Below, piece by piece: positions 55,442 through 64,000 of a DNA stretch of 64,000 nt (positions are counted from its first letter, which is position 1; each line of letters opens with the position of its first letter). Source of the DNA: Actinernus sp. WN-2022 (lineage: Eukaryota > Cnidaria > Anthozoa > Actiniaria > Actinernidae). Where the stretch lies: the NCBI GenBank assembly GCA_030867875.1, contig JAOWCC010000064.1, forward strand, positions 34,556,802 through 34,620,801. The letters run 5' to 3'. A program made the position numbers and the translations under genes. The notes under the pieces were generated by a model, which saw only the letters and a list, made by a program, of their open reading frames with translations, did not search any database and was not told the DNA's origin.

Positions 55442-55569
55442 ATGCCAATAGGCCTTTTGCATCGAGATCGTGAGATCGTGATCCCATGGGAAAGGCTTTA
55501 CTGGAAACTGTCACGTGCTGATATATCACTTCAACAGCGAATGAATTGAGATCGTGATCCCATGGGAAA

Positions 55570-56868
55570 GGCTTTACTGGATGGCAAACAAACTTCAAAA
55601 CGCTCCAATCGATCGACAACCGACTGGAGGTGGAAAATAGTATTTACAAACAGGTTTTGCTAATAACACTATCGATCTCGAGTCAGATTTTTTGCTATCC
55701 TGAATTTCAGCCGTCTCCTCTGGGTTCGTTCCTCCCGAGAGAGACGTCTGATAATGCCGTCCAGTGACGTCACTACCAGAAAACCTGGTAGTGATTTTTG
55801 ATTGGTTCATATTCTATAATTTCGCATAATTATCAGCCAAATTCGCTTTTGGACTCGCGATTGTTGATCGTCGAGTTTCAGTGGAGTGATTGTCTTTGGC
55901 AAAGACCTTGAATATCTGGAAATGGATTGAAAGTATCCTGCACAATAACCGGCCGACTAACCTGTAAACATGTACATTTTATCGCGTCGCGTCCGCGGGG
56001 TTGTTGACAATCGATTATTTGTTCACACTCGCAGTGGTAAAGAATGTCGCTACTCTCTTCAAGGAACTGTTCTTTCCCCTAAGAGTCTTCGTATTTCTTC
56101 TAAAATTCGCCATTATCCTTTCATGTTTTTCTACTTTTCTGTTGCATCATTTACATAGGTAATATCTCGTAGCTGTGTCGATTCGAACGGCAGATCGCGA
56201 GACATGTACGAAGATCAACGGAAAGACAAAGATTGAGAAGCAAATGGGATGGAGATATATAATATAGGTAAGGCTTTTATTTTGGTGGGCATAAGGCCAT
56301 CCCTATTTTTTTCTCCGTTTCTCATCGTCCGACCGACCCATTTTTGTGGCTTTTTGTAAATATAAAAAAAAATTGGGGGGAGGAGTAGGGGTGAAGAAAC
56401 CCTAGAGCAGCTCCTGGAAGCTAATGCTCGAGGGTAGGTTACACAATAGTTTCGGCGGTGCATTAGTAATTCCATGTTTGTAGCGTATACGGACGACGAC
56501 ATCGATGGTTTCGTCGTCCATGTTGGTTTGTAACCTCGCCTGTGCAACCGCGCCTTATTAGTTCCAGTCTTTCCGCTCGTTTTTTATTATTAATTTTTTT
56601 TTTCTCACCCGACCGACCGACCCAATTTTTGAAAACCCCACCGATGAGAAACGGGAAAAAAAATAGGGATGGCCTAATCTCAAATAAATATTTCTCACGA
56701 ACTCTTACTACCGTCGTGACAGTTTTATTTGCATCAATTAAATTGTTAATCCGCCTTGACGTCACTGGACGGCATTATCGGCTATTGGATTCAGACGTCT
56801 CTCTCGGGAGGAACGAACAAAGAAGACGGCTGAAATTCAGGCTAATTTTTTGCCATCCAGTACAATCA
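55570..56868. repeat. Large imperfect inverted-repeat structure
   Basis: Left-arm sequences TTTACTGGATGGCAAA, TGAATTTCAGCCGTCT, GTTCGTTCCTCCCGAGAGAG and TAATGCCGTCCAGTGACGTC (55570-55776) recur inverted at 56758-56868. The left arm carries about 100 bp not in the right arm. Inside, 56290-56680 is another inverted pair (GGCCATCCCTATTTTTTTC with GAAAAAAAATAGGGATGGCC, and ACCGACC motifs). Just outside, ATCGTGATCCCATGGGAAAG occurs twice (about 55472 and 55552). It is a nest of palindromic MITEs with no coding signal. Confidence 0.75.
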
Positions 56869-57246
56869 CGTGGAAAAAACCATCAGCGAACAATCGAGCC
56901 ATCAGTCAACAATGTGACGTAATCCCCGTATCGCCTGCATGTTCAATTTTTTTCACACCGTCATCTATCAAAGCTTTCACTTTGAAACGACAGAGAGAAC
57001 ATAATGGCATTATTTGTTCAAATGTTAGTAAAATAAAGGTTATCGAATAACAATGAAAGATATGGCTGAATGCCTCGGTATTTAGGAACTCTTACATACA
57101 TATATACACACACAGCAATTTTCATAAATTCTGACTCCCTTAACATATATAAATATATATCAAACATATATCTCACATTATCGGATGTCATTGCTGAAAT
57201 TTTTTTCAAGTCGCCTATCATCACGGCCTTCTGAAATATATATATA

Positions 57247-57404
57247 TACAGTCAATCCCAAAAAGGTTGCCCAGCAGAACATAATATAATACTATAATAT
57301 CCATTGTTTTGGCCTATTGTTTTGGTCTAGACAATAGCCCAAAACAATGGATATTACAGTATTATATTATGTTCTGCTGGACAACCTTTTTGGGATTGAC
57401 TGTA
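57247..57404. mobile_element. Palindromic MITE flanked by TA repeats (158 bp)
   Basis: The TACAGTCAATCCCAAAAAGG left arm and the CCTTTTTGGGATTGACTGTA right arm are perfect mirrors, as are TTGTTTTGG / CCAAAACAA blocks in the centre. The flanks are TATATATA. The CAGT-type ends beside TA fit a Tc1/mariner-type MITE; that is inference. Confidence 0.9.
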
Positions 57405-57410
57405 TATATA

Positions 57411-57759
57411 GACCTTTTTAGCCTGTCAATCAAATTAAATTGGCGCAAGAACAACATGGGTGCCAGAAATGGAAAGAGCAAGCCAAAATTAGGAAAAAGC
57501 CCAAGTTTTAGATTCATATCTTTAAAACTGAAGGAATGTCAAATTTTTGAACTATAATTTAACAGTTTGCGAGGCTGATTCCTGCCGACTGGCACGGCTT
57601 GCTAGTCAGCAGGAATCAAAACTCTGTTAAATTATAGAGTTTTCAAAAATTTGCCATTCCTTCAGTTTTAAAGATAAGATTCTAAAACTTGGGCTTTTTC
57701 CTAATTTTGGCTTGCTCTTTCCATGCGCCAATTTTTTTGATTGACAGGCTTAAAAGGTC
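57411..57759. mobile_element. Palindromic MITE (349 bp)
   Basis: The left arm GACCTTTTTAGCCTGTCAAT.. with TTGGCGCAAGA, AGAGCAAGCCAAAATTAGGA and AAGCCCAAGTTTTAG is mirrored at the right, ending ..GATTGACAGGCTTAAAAGGTC. It begins 6 bp after the preceding MITE. A spurious plus-strand frame runs through the left arm. Confidence 0.92.
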
Positions 57760-57927
57760 ACGTGACCAGGTCCTGCAAAGGGCCTATTTCTTCTCGCCAA
57801 AGGATGCCTCAATAAATACACTTTGCTGGAGCACAAATGTAACAATCTTAATACGATTTATTTTTCATATATAACTTCAATGAGTGCATTCTGGAAAGTG
57901 GGAATTGCTTCCTTTGTTAAGTAGTCT

Positions 57928-57998
57928 CATGTCAACCGCGACAGTAATAGAGTCGCATGTCAACCGCGACAGTAATAGAGTCGCATGTCAACCACGAC
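57928..57998. repeat. 28-bp tandem repeat, 2.5 copies
   Basis: CATGTCAACCGCGACAGTAA followed by TAGAGTCG starts at 57928, 57956 and 57984, the last copy partial with one change (CCACGAC). Confidence 0.95.
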
Positions 57999-59394
57999 GC
58001 ATTTATCATTCACTCGAATCTTTACGGCCATCTTTCATCAAAAAAAAAAATCCGCTATTTTTTAGCAAATTTTAGCAAAGGATCACTTCGCCCCCAGAAT
58101 GCACTTTGTTTGTTTTGAAGCAGAACAGCTACAACACTCGGTGCGGACATTATACTCATCGTAAGATACATGGATATTTTTGCGAAGCTAGTAAAACTAG
58201 ACGGGGCCTTCTATTTCAAGCAACGAGCCCTACACTTTGCGTCATGCGCAGTAGTGGTTCGGCGGGCTTAAACGGGCAAAGGCTTGTTAAACCGTACTGT
58301 TGTGATTGAGGCCAGATTTCTGGCCAAACAAAGTCTCGAGTGGTACCGATACACTGCTTACAGTGATCATGAGATTGCAATACACTGCGTACAGCTACCA
58401 TGTGTTTAAAATGGTGAATGGCAAATGCTAAAACAGATCTGTAATCTGCCACTACAACAGCCTTCTATAAATGAGTTGGAAAATGCACTTTATAGTAGCT
58501 AGCGTCAAAACAGAGAAGTGGATATTTTTTTTCCATGACCTTATATAATAATGTGTCCCTTCTTGTATGCGATACTTGCCTGCGTAGAAGCATAAGGAAG
58601 GGGGGGGGGGGAGAGGAGAAGAGGAAAGGAGCCTTCTTTCTTCTTCCCTTCGCCGCTTACCTAACCCGTCTACGAAAAACCTTTAGAACAAGGATTTTTA
58701 TCAAGAAACTTCAGTTGGATATTTTAGAAAAATCGTTAGGTAACTAAGCCAAGGGAATTAATTGCGTATAAAAGTGCTTTTCCCCTGCTGAAAACAACGA
58801 ACAGCTCACTTCGATAACTACTACTACTATTTGCATCAAGACTTTAAATCGATTTTAATATCATGGTGTATACTATATTAACTTCATTAAAAACAACCAA
58901 TTAGGCCACTCTTAATCTTGAAACCAGGCAATTTCTACAATTCAAATAATATTTATAATAATCGCAATAATAACTTTCTTTCGTTTCGAATGGATAGGTA
59001 GACTCTCTACAATAGCTGAACTATACTATTCTCTATGCAAAACAGGGTAAGCCAGCTTTTCCTGTTTTTGCCCTCGTTAAAACTGCTAACCGGTTGTACG
59101 CTGCCTGACCTAATTAAAGTGCTTACGAGCCCTAGCCAGAAATCGTGGATTTTGGGTGCAGTAGTGTTTTAAATCGTGTTCAACCATTTTTGACCATTTT
59201 GGATCGTGAAATGACGTCATTTAAGTCACTGGCTGGCGCTCATATGCACTAGTCTGTTAGCATAAACCGGTTGCTTTGTCTTCTCTCTGAATCTTCTAAT
59301 AACAGGACAAGCAGGTTTTTCCTGTTTCTACTCAACCGTTGCTGGTTAGCCCAGTTCATCACCAACAAAATCAATGAACTAATCCACCGTACAG
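57999..59394. other. Intergenic; one candidate TATA promoter
   Basis: GCGTATAAAAGTGC at about 58764-58777 is a good TATA context, followed 30 bp on by a CAGCTCACTTCG-type start region and an ATG at 58863-58865 opening only a short peptide. An exon of an unrecognised small gene is possible. A G-run lies near 58600. No domain was recognised. Confidence 0.3.
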
Positions 59395-59613
59395 AACAAG
59401 ATGGCGGCTTGTACTTTAACCCACAGTCCTTTGCGCGTGAAGTTCTTTAAATCCGTTATAAAATCGCAGTAGGTAGTTTTTAAATCTTAATAACAAGCCA
59501 GAACAAGTGCCGTCATTGAAGAGAACAGAGGATTTCTACGTGTTATTTTGACTGTTTTAGGTTCGCAAGGGATTGTGGTCAAAAGGACAGCCGCCATCTT
59601 TTTGGGTACGGTG
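59395..59613. mobile_element. MITE family B, copy 2 (single unit)
   Basis: CACCGTACAGAACAAGATGG at the left mirrors CCGCCATCTTTTTGGGTACG+GTG at the right. Inside is one degenerate copy of the 75-bp unit (AATAACAAGCCAGAACAAGTG..), compared with five in the copy at 18140-18685. Confidence 0.88.
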
Positions 59614-60241
59614 CGTGGATTCACGAATGCTTGGCTGGTAAAATCATAAATTATCACGCAATAGATATTTACAAAGAGGTAAAAACCACACCTACATATA
59701 CCTCATGTCATAAATTATAAACGCAATGATGTACGTGTGATATAAATACTAAAACTACTAACATAACACAACACAACAAGAAATGATCCCTCTTGGGATA
59801 CATCACGGTTTCTGGGAAATCCCCCCCTTCCAGTTTCACTCTACATTTAATGGTTAAGTACACATGGGAGTGGTGGGTGGTGATTGATGAAACAGGTTGG
59901 ACTCCACCAAGTCAAAACAGGTAGGCTACTTACTGATTTTGCGACTTTTGTTATAAAAGAGAAACGGTTATTTCTGACGAGGCTCAAAGCCAACCCCGAG
60001 TATAAATGGGAAAAATGTGAACATTTCTGAAGTTGTTTTGGATTAAAACGTATTGAAAAGACTTTGGCTCGTTCCATAAGTGTTAAAAAATTACGAACAT
60101 CAAATTGTAAGAACTACGAGAATTAAACTATATTGATTCTCGCTTTCTGTTAGTTTTCTGTTTGCAATACCGATTTCATATATTGCACAGAGGTAATAAT
60201 CAGCATTGTTATAGATTGTATGACTTCTTCAAGTGAATCCT
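59614..60241. other. Intergenic, nothing recognised
   Basis: AT-rich sequence between two MITEs; the minus-strand frame at 59847-60077 has no recognised motif. Confidence 0.4.
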
Positions 60242-60392
60242 AGCCCAGGTTGTTCGAAGCAAGGTTAACTTTAACCCAAGGTTAGCGCTAAATCCGGCGC
60301 TAAATCTGTAATCGTAATCTGTACAGTTTAACCCCGGGTTAGCGATTTAACCCTGGGTAAGCGCTTAACCTCGCTTCGAACAACAGGGCCCA
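60242..60392. mobile_element. MITE family A, copy 2
   Basis: AGCCCAGGTTGTTCGAAGC at the left mirrors GCTTCGAACAACAGGGCCCAG at the right, with inner AAGGTTAACTT, GGTTAGCGCTAAATC and GATTTAACCC blocks. It matches the layout and ends of 17951-18100. Confidence 0.85.
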
Positions 60393-61733
60393 GATCTCTG
60401 ATAAACAGACCACATGCAAAACATATTGCGGGGTCCTGGGGTCGAATCATGAAAGAGAGGTCGGACGGTCTAGCTGTTTTAACTTTCGCCAAAATTGAAA
60501 ATATCGGAGCTTCACCTTACCATTTGCTTTAAGAAATGTTTCTAAACTTTGAAATGCTGCACGAATGGCACGAAAACAGATACATTTACCATCCTTGCTT
60601 TCATGATTCAACCCAGGCCCCTACAAGATCACAATGGGTTTGGCATGAGGTTTATAGCAGTTAGTCACAACTTACACCCACAACAACATTTCTATAGCAA
60701 ACTAGCAGGTTTTCCTTTCGATTGCTTATTTATAGACTAGTACTCTTTAGGAAAATCATACTGGTAAATGGCAAATTCATGGCATTTCAGTCGATATCTT
60801 TCTTCAACCCCAGACTTGCACTCGAATAACTGTGCCTCAAGTTTACTCTAAACTGTTATGTCACCGGGACTCAAGGAATCTATCAACTACTAGCAACGGT
60901 GCAACACACCAAGCTTAAAACTACCGAGAATCAATAAGTGGGGAAATATCTTAAAATAATACGTTTGCAGTTGTCTTACAGTGACTACTGTAACTAGGGC
61001 TACTCAGACAACGAGAACCAATCACACTGCATAACGAAAATAAAGCATTCCAAAGAATAAATCCTAGCAGCTTAATTCAAAAGAAAAGAACTCGACTTGA
61101 AAAATAGTCCACCAGATTTCCCTTTACGGACGCTCGAGCAAGTCTTGTCATCGCCACTCATTGCATCAAATCACCGTAAGTTGGAGTGCTTTTTGTTGTT
61201 CTGCGGTGTGATTAGTTCTCTTGTCTAAGAGGCCCAGATTACACTAGTCGCACAGTAAGTCATACGACTGTAAGATGATGGTGGGCAACAGCCACTGAAT
61301 CTGTTCTAGTTTAATACACTGGTATCATCAGCGGCAAATTTCGAGATGCAGCTAAAATCCACGGCAGACCTACACTAGTAGGATCTACAGTACAAGCTAT
61401 AAAGAAATTGAAGTTATTCAAAGCTATAGACAATTCTTCTAATTGTAAGATCTAAAAGCCAAAACAGAGCAGTTGATGTATCCTTCAAGACCCGATAACA
61501 TAGAGTCTGTATTAAACATACGCTTGAATATCAAAAGCTAGAAAAATGCGTGTGAACGTTTTACTCGACGTGCGGTGAAAGCTATATATTAATACTGGAG
61601 TTGCTCGGAAAACGTGCAACTGTTTTTAGTTTGAAAGGAACCTCCACTAAAAAACAAATTTGGCTCTTATATCATGTTCCTTATGGATGCCTACATCTAT
61701 TACTGTGTTTCCCTCCTTTACATTCTACTCTAG
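60393..61733. other. Intergenic, nothing recognised
   Basis: No domain-bearing frame and no strong repeat were found in this stretch. Confidence 0.45.
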
Positions 61734-62470
61734 ATGACCGACTTTCCTGTTCATAATACTTATTTGAATTTCCCAGGCATTGCCATGTTGAATCTCATGA
61801 TATCATACGATTGCCCCTATTGTATTGAACTGTTAGGGGTTATAATAGATAACCAATTCAACTTTAATAGTCACGTTACGAGAATTGCTAAAAAGGCATG
61901 TAAGCAAGTTGAAGTCATAAGCCGTTTCAAACACATATTGTCCGAGTACATTAAATTATGTCTTTGTAGAGCTTTTATCCTACCTTGTTTTAATTACTGT
62001 AGTTCTGTTTGGTCACACTGTTCTGTGCTCAATGCCTCTAAGTTCGAGGAACTCAACGTACGAGCATTAAGATATGTTTATAATGATTTTTCCAATACGA
62101 GCTACGAATGTTTGCTTAATAAGTTAGGACCTAGTCTCTATAACCGCCGACTACAACTTCTGTGTATTACAGTTTATAAGGCACTTAGTGGTCAACCGCC
62201 TATGTACAGTTGTATATCAGGTCTATGGTCTCAGAGCGCTGCAATATTAAAAACTTAAGGACAGTGTAAACTTATAGTACCTAAATGTAATACAACTAAA
62301 TATGGCCTTCACTCCATTTCATACACTGCTGCCAAAACTTGGAATAGCTTAACAGATGCTCTGCCATATTACCTACTTTAAAATCATTCGAAATACAAAT
62401 CAGCTCTGTTAAATTCAATTTCTAGTTTAAAATTTCCCATTCCATATTGGTTTAACTTTTACTGATACAT
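61734..62470 (+). pseudogene. CR1/L2-like LINE: C-terminal RT fragment
   Basis: An open stretch of 174 codons gives LLGVIIDNQFNFNSHVTRIA, KKACKQVEVISRFKHIL, LPCFNYCSSVWSHCS, LNVRALRYVYND and YNRRLQLLCITVYKALSGQP. This is the region after the YADD box in CR1/L2/jockey-type reverse transcriptases (thumb and connection). Beyond the stop, in other frames, the sequence continues PKCNTTKYGLHSISYTAAKT+WNSLTDALP, the conserved tail, so at least one frameshift has occurred. The catalytic RT core is missing (5' truncation). A C-run follows at about 62494-62513. Confidence 0.9.
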
Positions 62471-64000
62471 TAGCAAATTAACAAGCCTCGACTCCCCCCC
62501 CCCCCCCCCCCCCGAATACGATCATACGATCCAAGACTGCGGCGTCCGGGAAATTCACTCAAATGAGTTTCATGGCCAGGAAAATCGGACTGTAAGGGAC
62601 AGAATAATATGTTTAGGCATCCATAACAAACATTTGAGATCAAACATTGTTTTCTAGTGAAGATTTTATAATACGTAGTGCGAATGTGGAAGTGATTATA
62701 CTCATTAGCTAAATATTTTTTAGATTATTGACACATGAATAAGGATTCGATTGGCTGGCTTAAAGGTACGGGATATTCTGCTAGGTTGGAAATGAATCTT
62801 ACTGCCCTGCCCATAACATTCGTGTCTGGGTTACCTGTGGTGAAAGGTAACCGCCCGCCACAGGGGCAACTTGTCTGAAAACAAGGTATAATAAAGATCA
62901 CCACTACTGTGAAGAAAATATTTCCTTGAAAAATTCGCACTTTGTGACCGACACAACAATCACAAGGGCGCCAAAGTAGCTGGACTTCTAAATTGTCGTC
63001 TGAATCATTCAGCAGAGAACTGAATCCGACCTAAAACTTGAGTACCGGCCTTGTTTAATAGCCCCAAAGCTGCTGTAGCTTCGTGTGCGGTACTCGGGAA
63101 ATATCAAAGATCGCAAGAACTCGAAAACTGTTCACAAAAAAGCCTACGATTTATCAAATCTAACTCGAAGAAAAGAACTAACCCCCAGCTGAAAAAACCG
63201 CTGCAAGCGCCAAAATCCCGCTCTGTATCTGTAATATTTTTGTGTAACAAATTGTATTTTTGTATGCTGAGCTGCGTAAGGCCCGTCTGAAATGGACTCA
63301 GTTAAAATTTCTAAAAAATGTCATAATTTGGATTAAACGCGAGCTTGAAAACCCAAGCAAAGTGCACTTGCGTATTAAATAATATTTTTTGCACGTGTTT
63401 TCTTTGGTCAGGAATGCTTAGTTTGCTTATACTGTAAATGTTAACTCCTTGTAGCACTCGGTAGCATTCCCCACACATTCACAACTAACTCAGTCTTCAA
63501 GGAGAGCTTAAAAAACACGACAGGACACCAGACCGCTTGCTATTGCAATAAATCAGAGGCTACTTAGTTTGGAGAACAGACGCATGCCTAAAACACGCAC
63601 ACAATACGCAGAATATGTTTAGAAGCTGACTCACTTTTTCTATTCTTTTTAAAAGCCGTTTACGGCGGAGGTGGGAAGACATTACACAAACTTACTGTGT
63701 AACTCTTATCGAAAAACGACTGATGTTATTACCAGCATCAGTGGCCAAACCGAACGCAAACATGCTGACAAACAACTCATGTAACTCAGCCATTTGGATG
63801 CGGTCTCGTTTTGAGTGCGGTTGCATAAGCTAAGCCAAGCTTCCATCCTTACAAAAGGATTTGTCACAGAAGATGGTGGCCATTAAGGATGAACTAAGAC
63901 ACGTGCTAAGCTAAACTCACTCATTTCCCGTGATGGGACTTCTGCATGAGTTTCTGCCTCACTTCCCTGATCTTCAGCTGAAGACAATTCTTGGTGGGGA
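62471..64000. other. Intergenic; possible exon at the window edge
   Basis: A run of about 20 Cs lies near 62494-62513. At the right edge (63921-64000, minus) a frame reading PHQELSSAEDQGSEAETHAE.. is open to a consensus donor GTGAGT (63920-63915). An alternative frame ends in a stop at the same place (..VRQKLMQKSHHGK). Either could be the edge of a gene lying beyond the window. Confidence 0.25.

Larger units (their letters stand above)
54802..55446 (+). mobile_element. Internally deleted LTR retrotransposon with 5-bp target duplication
   Basis: The element spans 54807-55441 (635 bp), flanked by ATGCC at 54802-54806 and 55442-55446. It has two 160-bp LTRs that read as identical, an internal region of about 315 bp with only the end of pol, and a polypurine tract AAAGGGGGAAGAGA at 55268-55281 directly before the 3' LTR. 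The primer-binding site, gag, protease, RT, RNase H and integrase core are gone. It is a TRIM-like or internally deleted derivative of a Ty3/gypsy-type parent, and recent by LTR identity. Confidence 0.93.

Noticed and set aside
57309..57557. Plus-strand 82-codon frame
   Set aside because: It spans the right arm of one palindromic MITE and the left arm of the next.

Overview
This window looks like a piece of nuclear genome from a cnidarian, most likely an anthozoan such as a stony coral. The evidence is a canonical miR-100 hairpin (the one microRNA shared by cnidarians and bilaterians), intron-containing genes with GT/AG splice sites, AT-rich intergenic DNA, CR1/L2-like LINE tails, a DIRS/Ngaro-type retroelement, hAT-like and other palindromic MITEs, and a short LTR element. 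There is no bacterial-style gene packing, and most open frames in the window are chance frames or repeat shadows.

Layout. 0.5-16.7 kb is AT-rich and almost free of recognisable repeats; its only confident gene is pre-miR-100 at 9.6 kb, on the plus strand. From 16.7 kb on, the sequence becomes repeat-dense. 16.7-18.7 kb holds C-tracts, a CRE-like tandem array and two MITEs, one carrying five 75-bp units. 18.9-28.0 kb is a 9.1-kb block bracketed by inverted 12-bp ends, with four ~0.8-1.0 kb copies of one sequence, three hairpin MITEs and a minus-strand LINE fragment. 28.6-31.8 kb contains a TENA/THI-4 family gene on the minus strand (29.5-30.3 kb), flanked by MITEs and many TCACGTGA palindromes. 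33.0 and 61.7 kb hold LINE 3' tails.

35.7-43.7 kb is a decayed minus-strand DIRS/Ngaro-like retroelement: reverse transcriptase/RNase H, followed upstream by three near-identical 2003-bp tandem units plus a 201-bp fourth partial unit. Each unit contains a terminal repeat and a gag-like frame split by the same 1053-bp inverted-repeat element.

44.5-49.9 kb is the most interesting coding locus: a minus-strand, at least four-exon gene model. Its N-terminal half is unassigned, its middle is a TPSTPNVRGD decapeptide minisatellite, and its C-terminus is a Ulp1/SENP-type (C48) cysteine protease. The allele is broken by a 562-bp hAT-like MITE, whose 8-bp target duplication restores the repeat unit exactly, and by a one-base frameshift. 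A second hAT-like MITE and a 278-bp palindrome sit in its introns. Divergent from it at 50.2 kb is an orphan exon with the N-lobe of a protein kinase, also frameshifted.

54.8-55.4 kb is a complete but internally deleted LTR retrotransposon: two LTRs that read identical, a 5-bp target duplication and a polypurine tract, retaining only the pol tail. 55.5-60.4 kb holds further palindromic MITEs, including second copies of both MITE families seen near 18 kb. The far end (62.5-64 kb) holds no confident gene. All identifications were made by eye; no database search was run.
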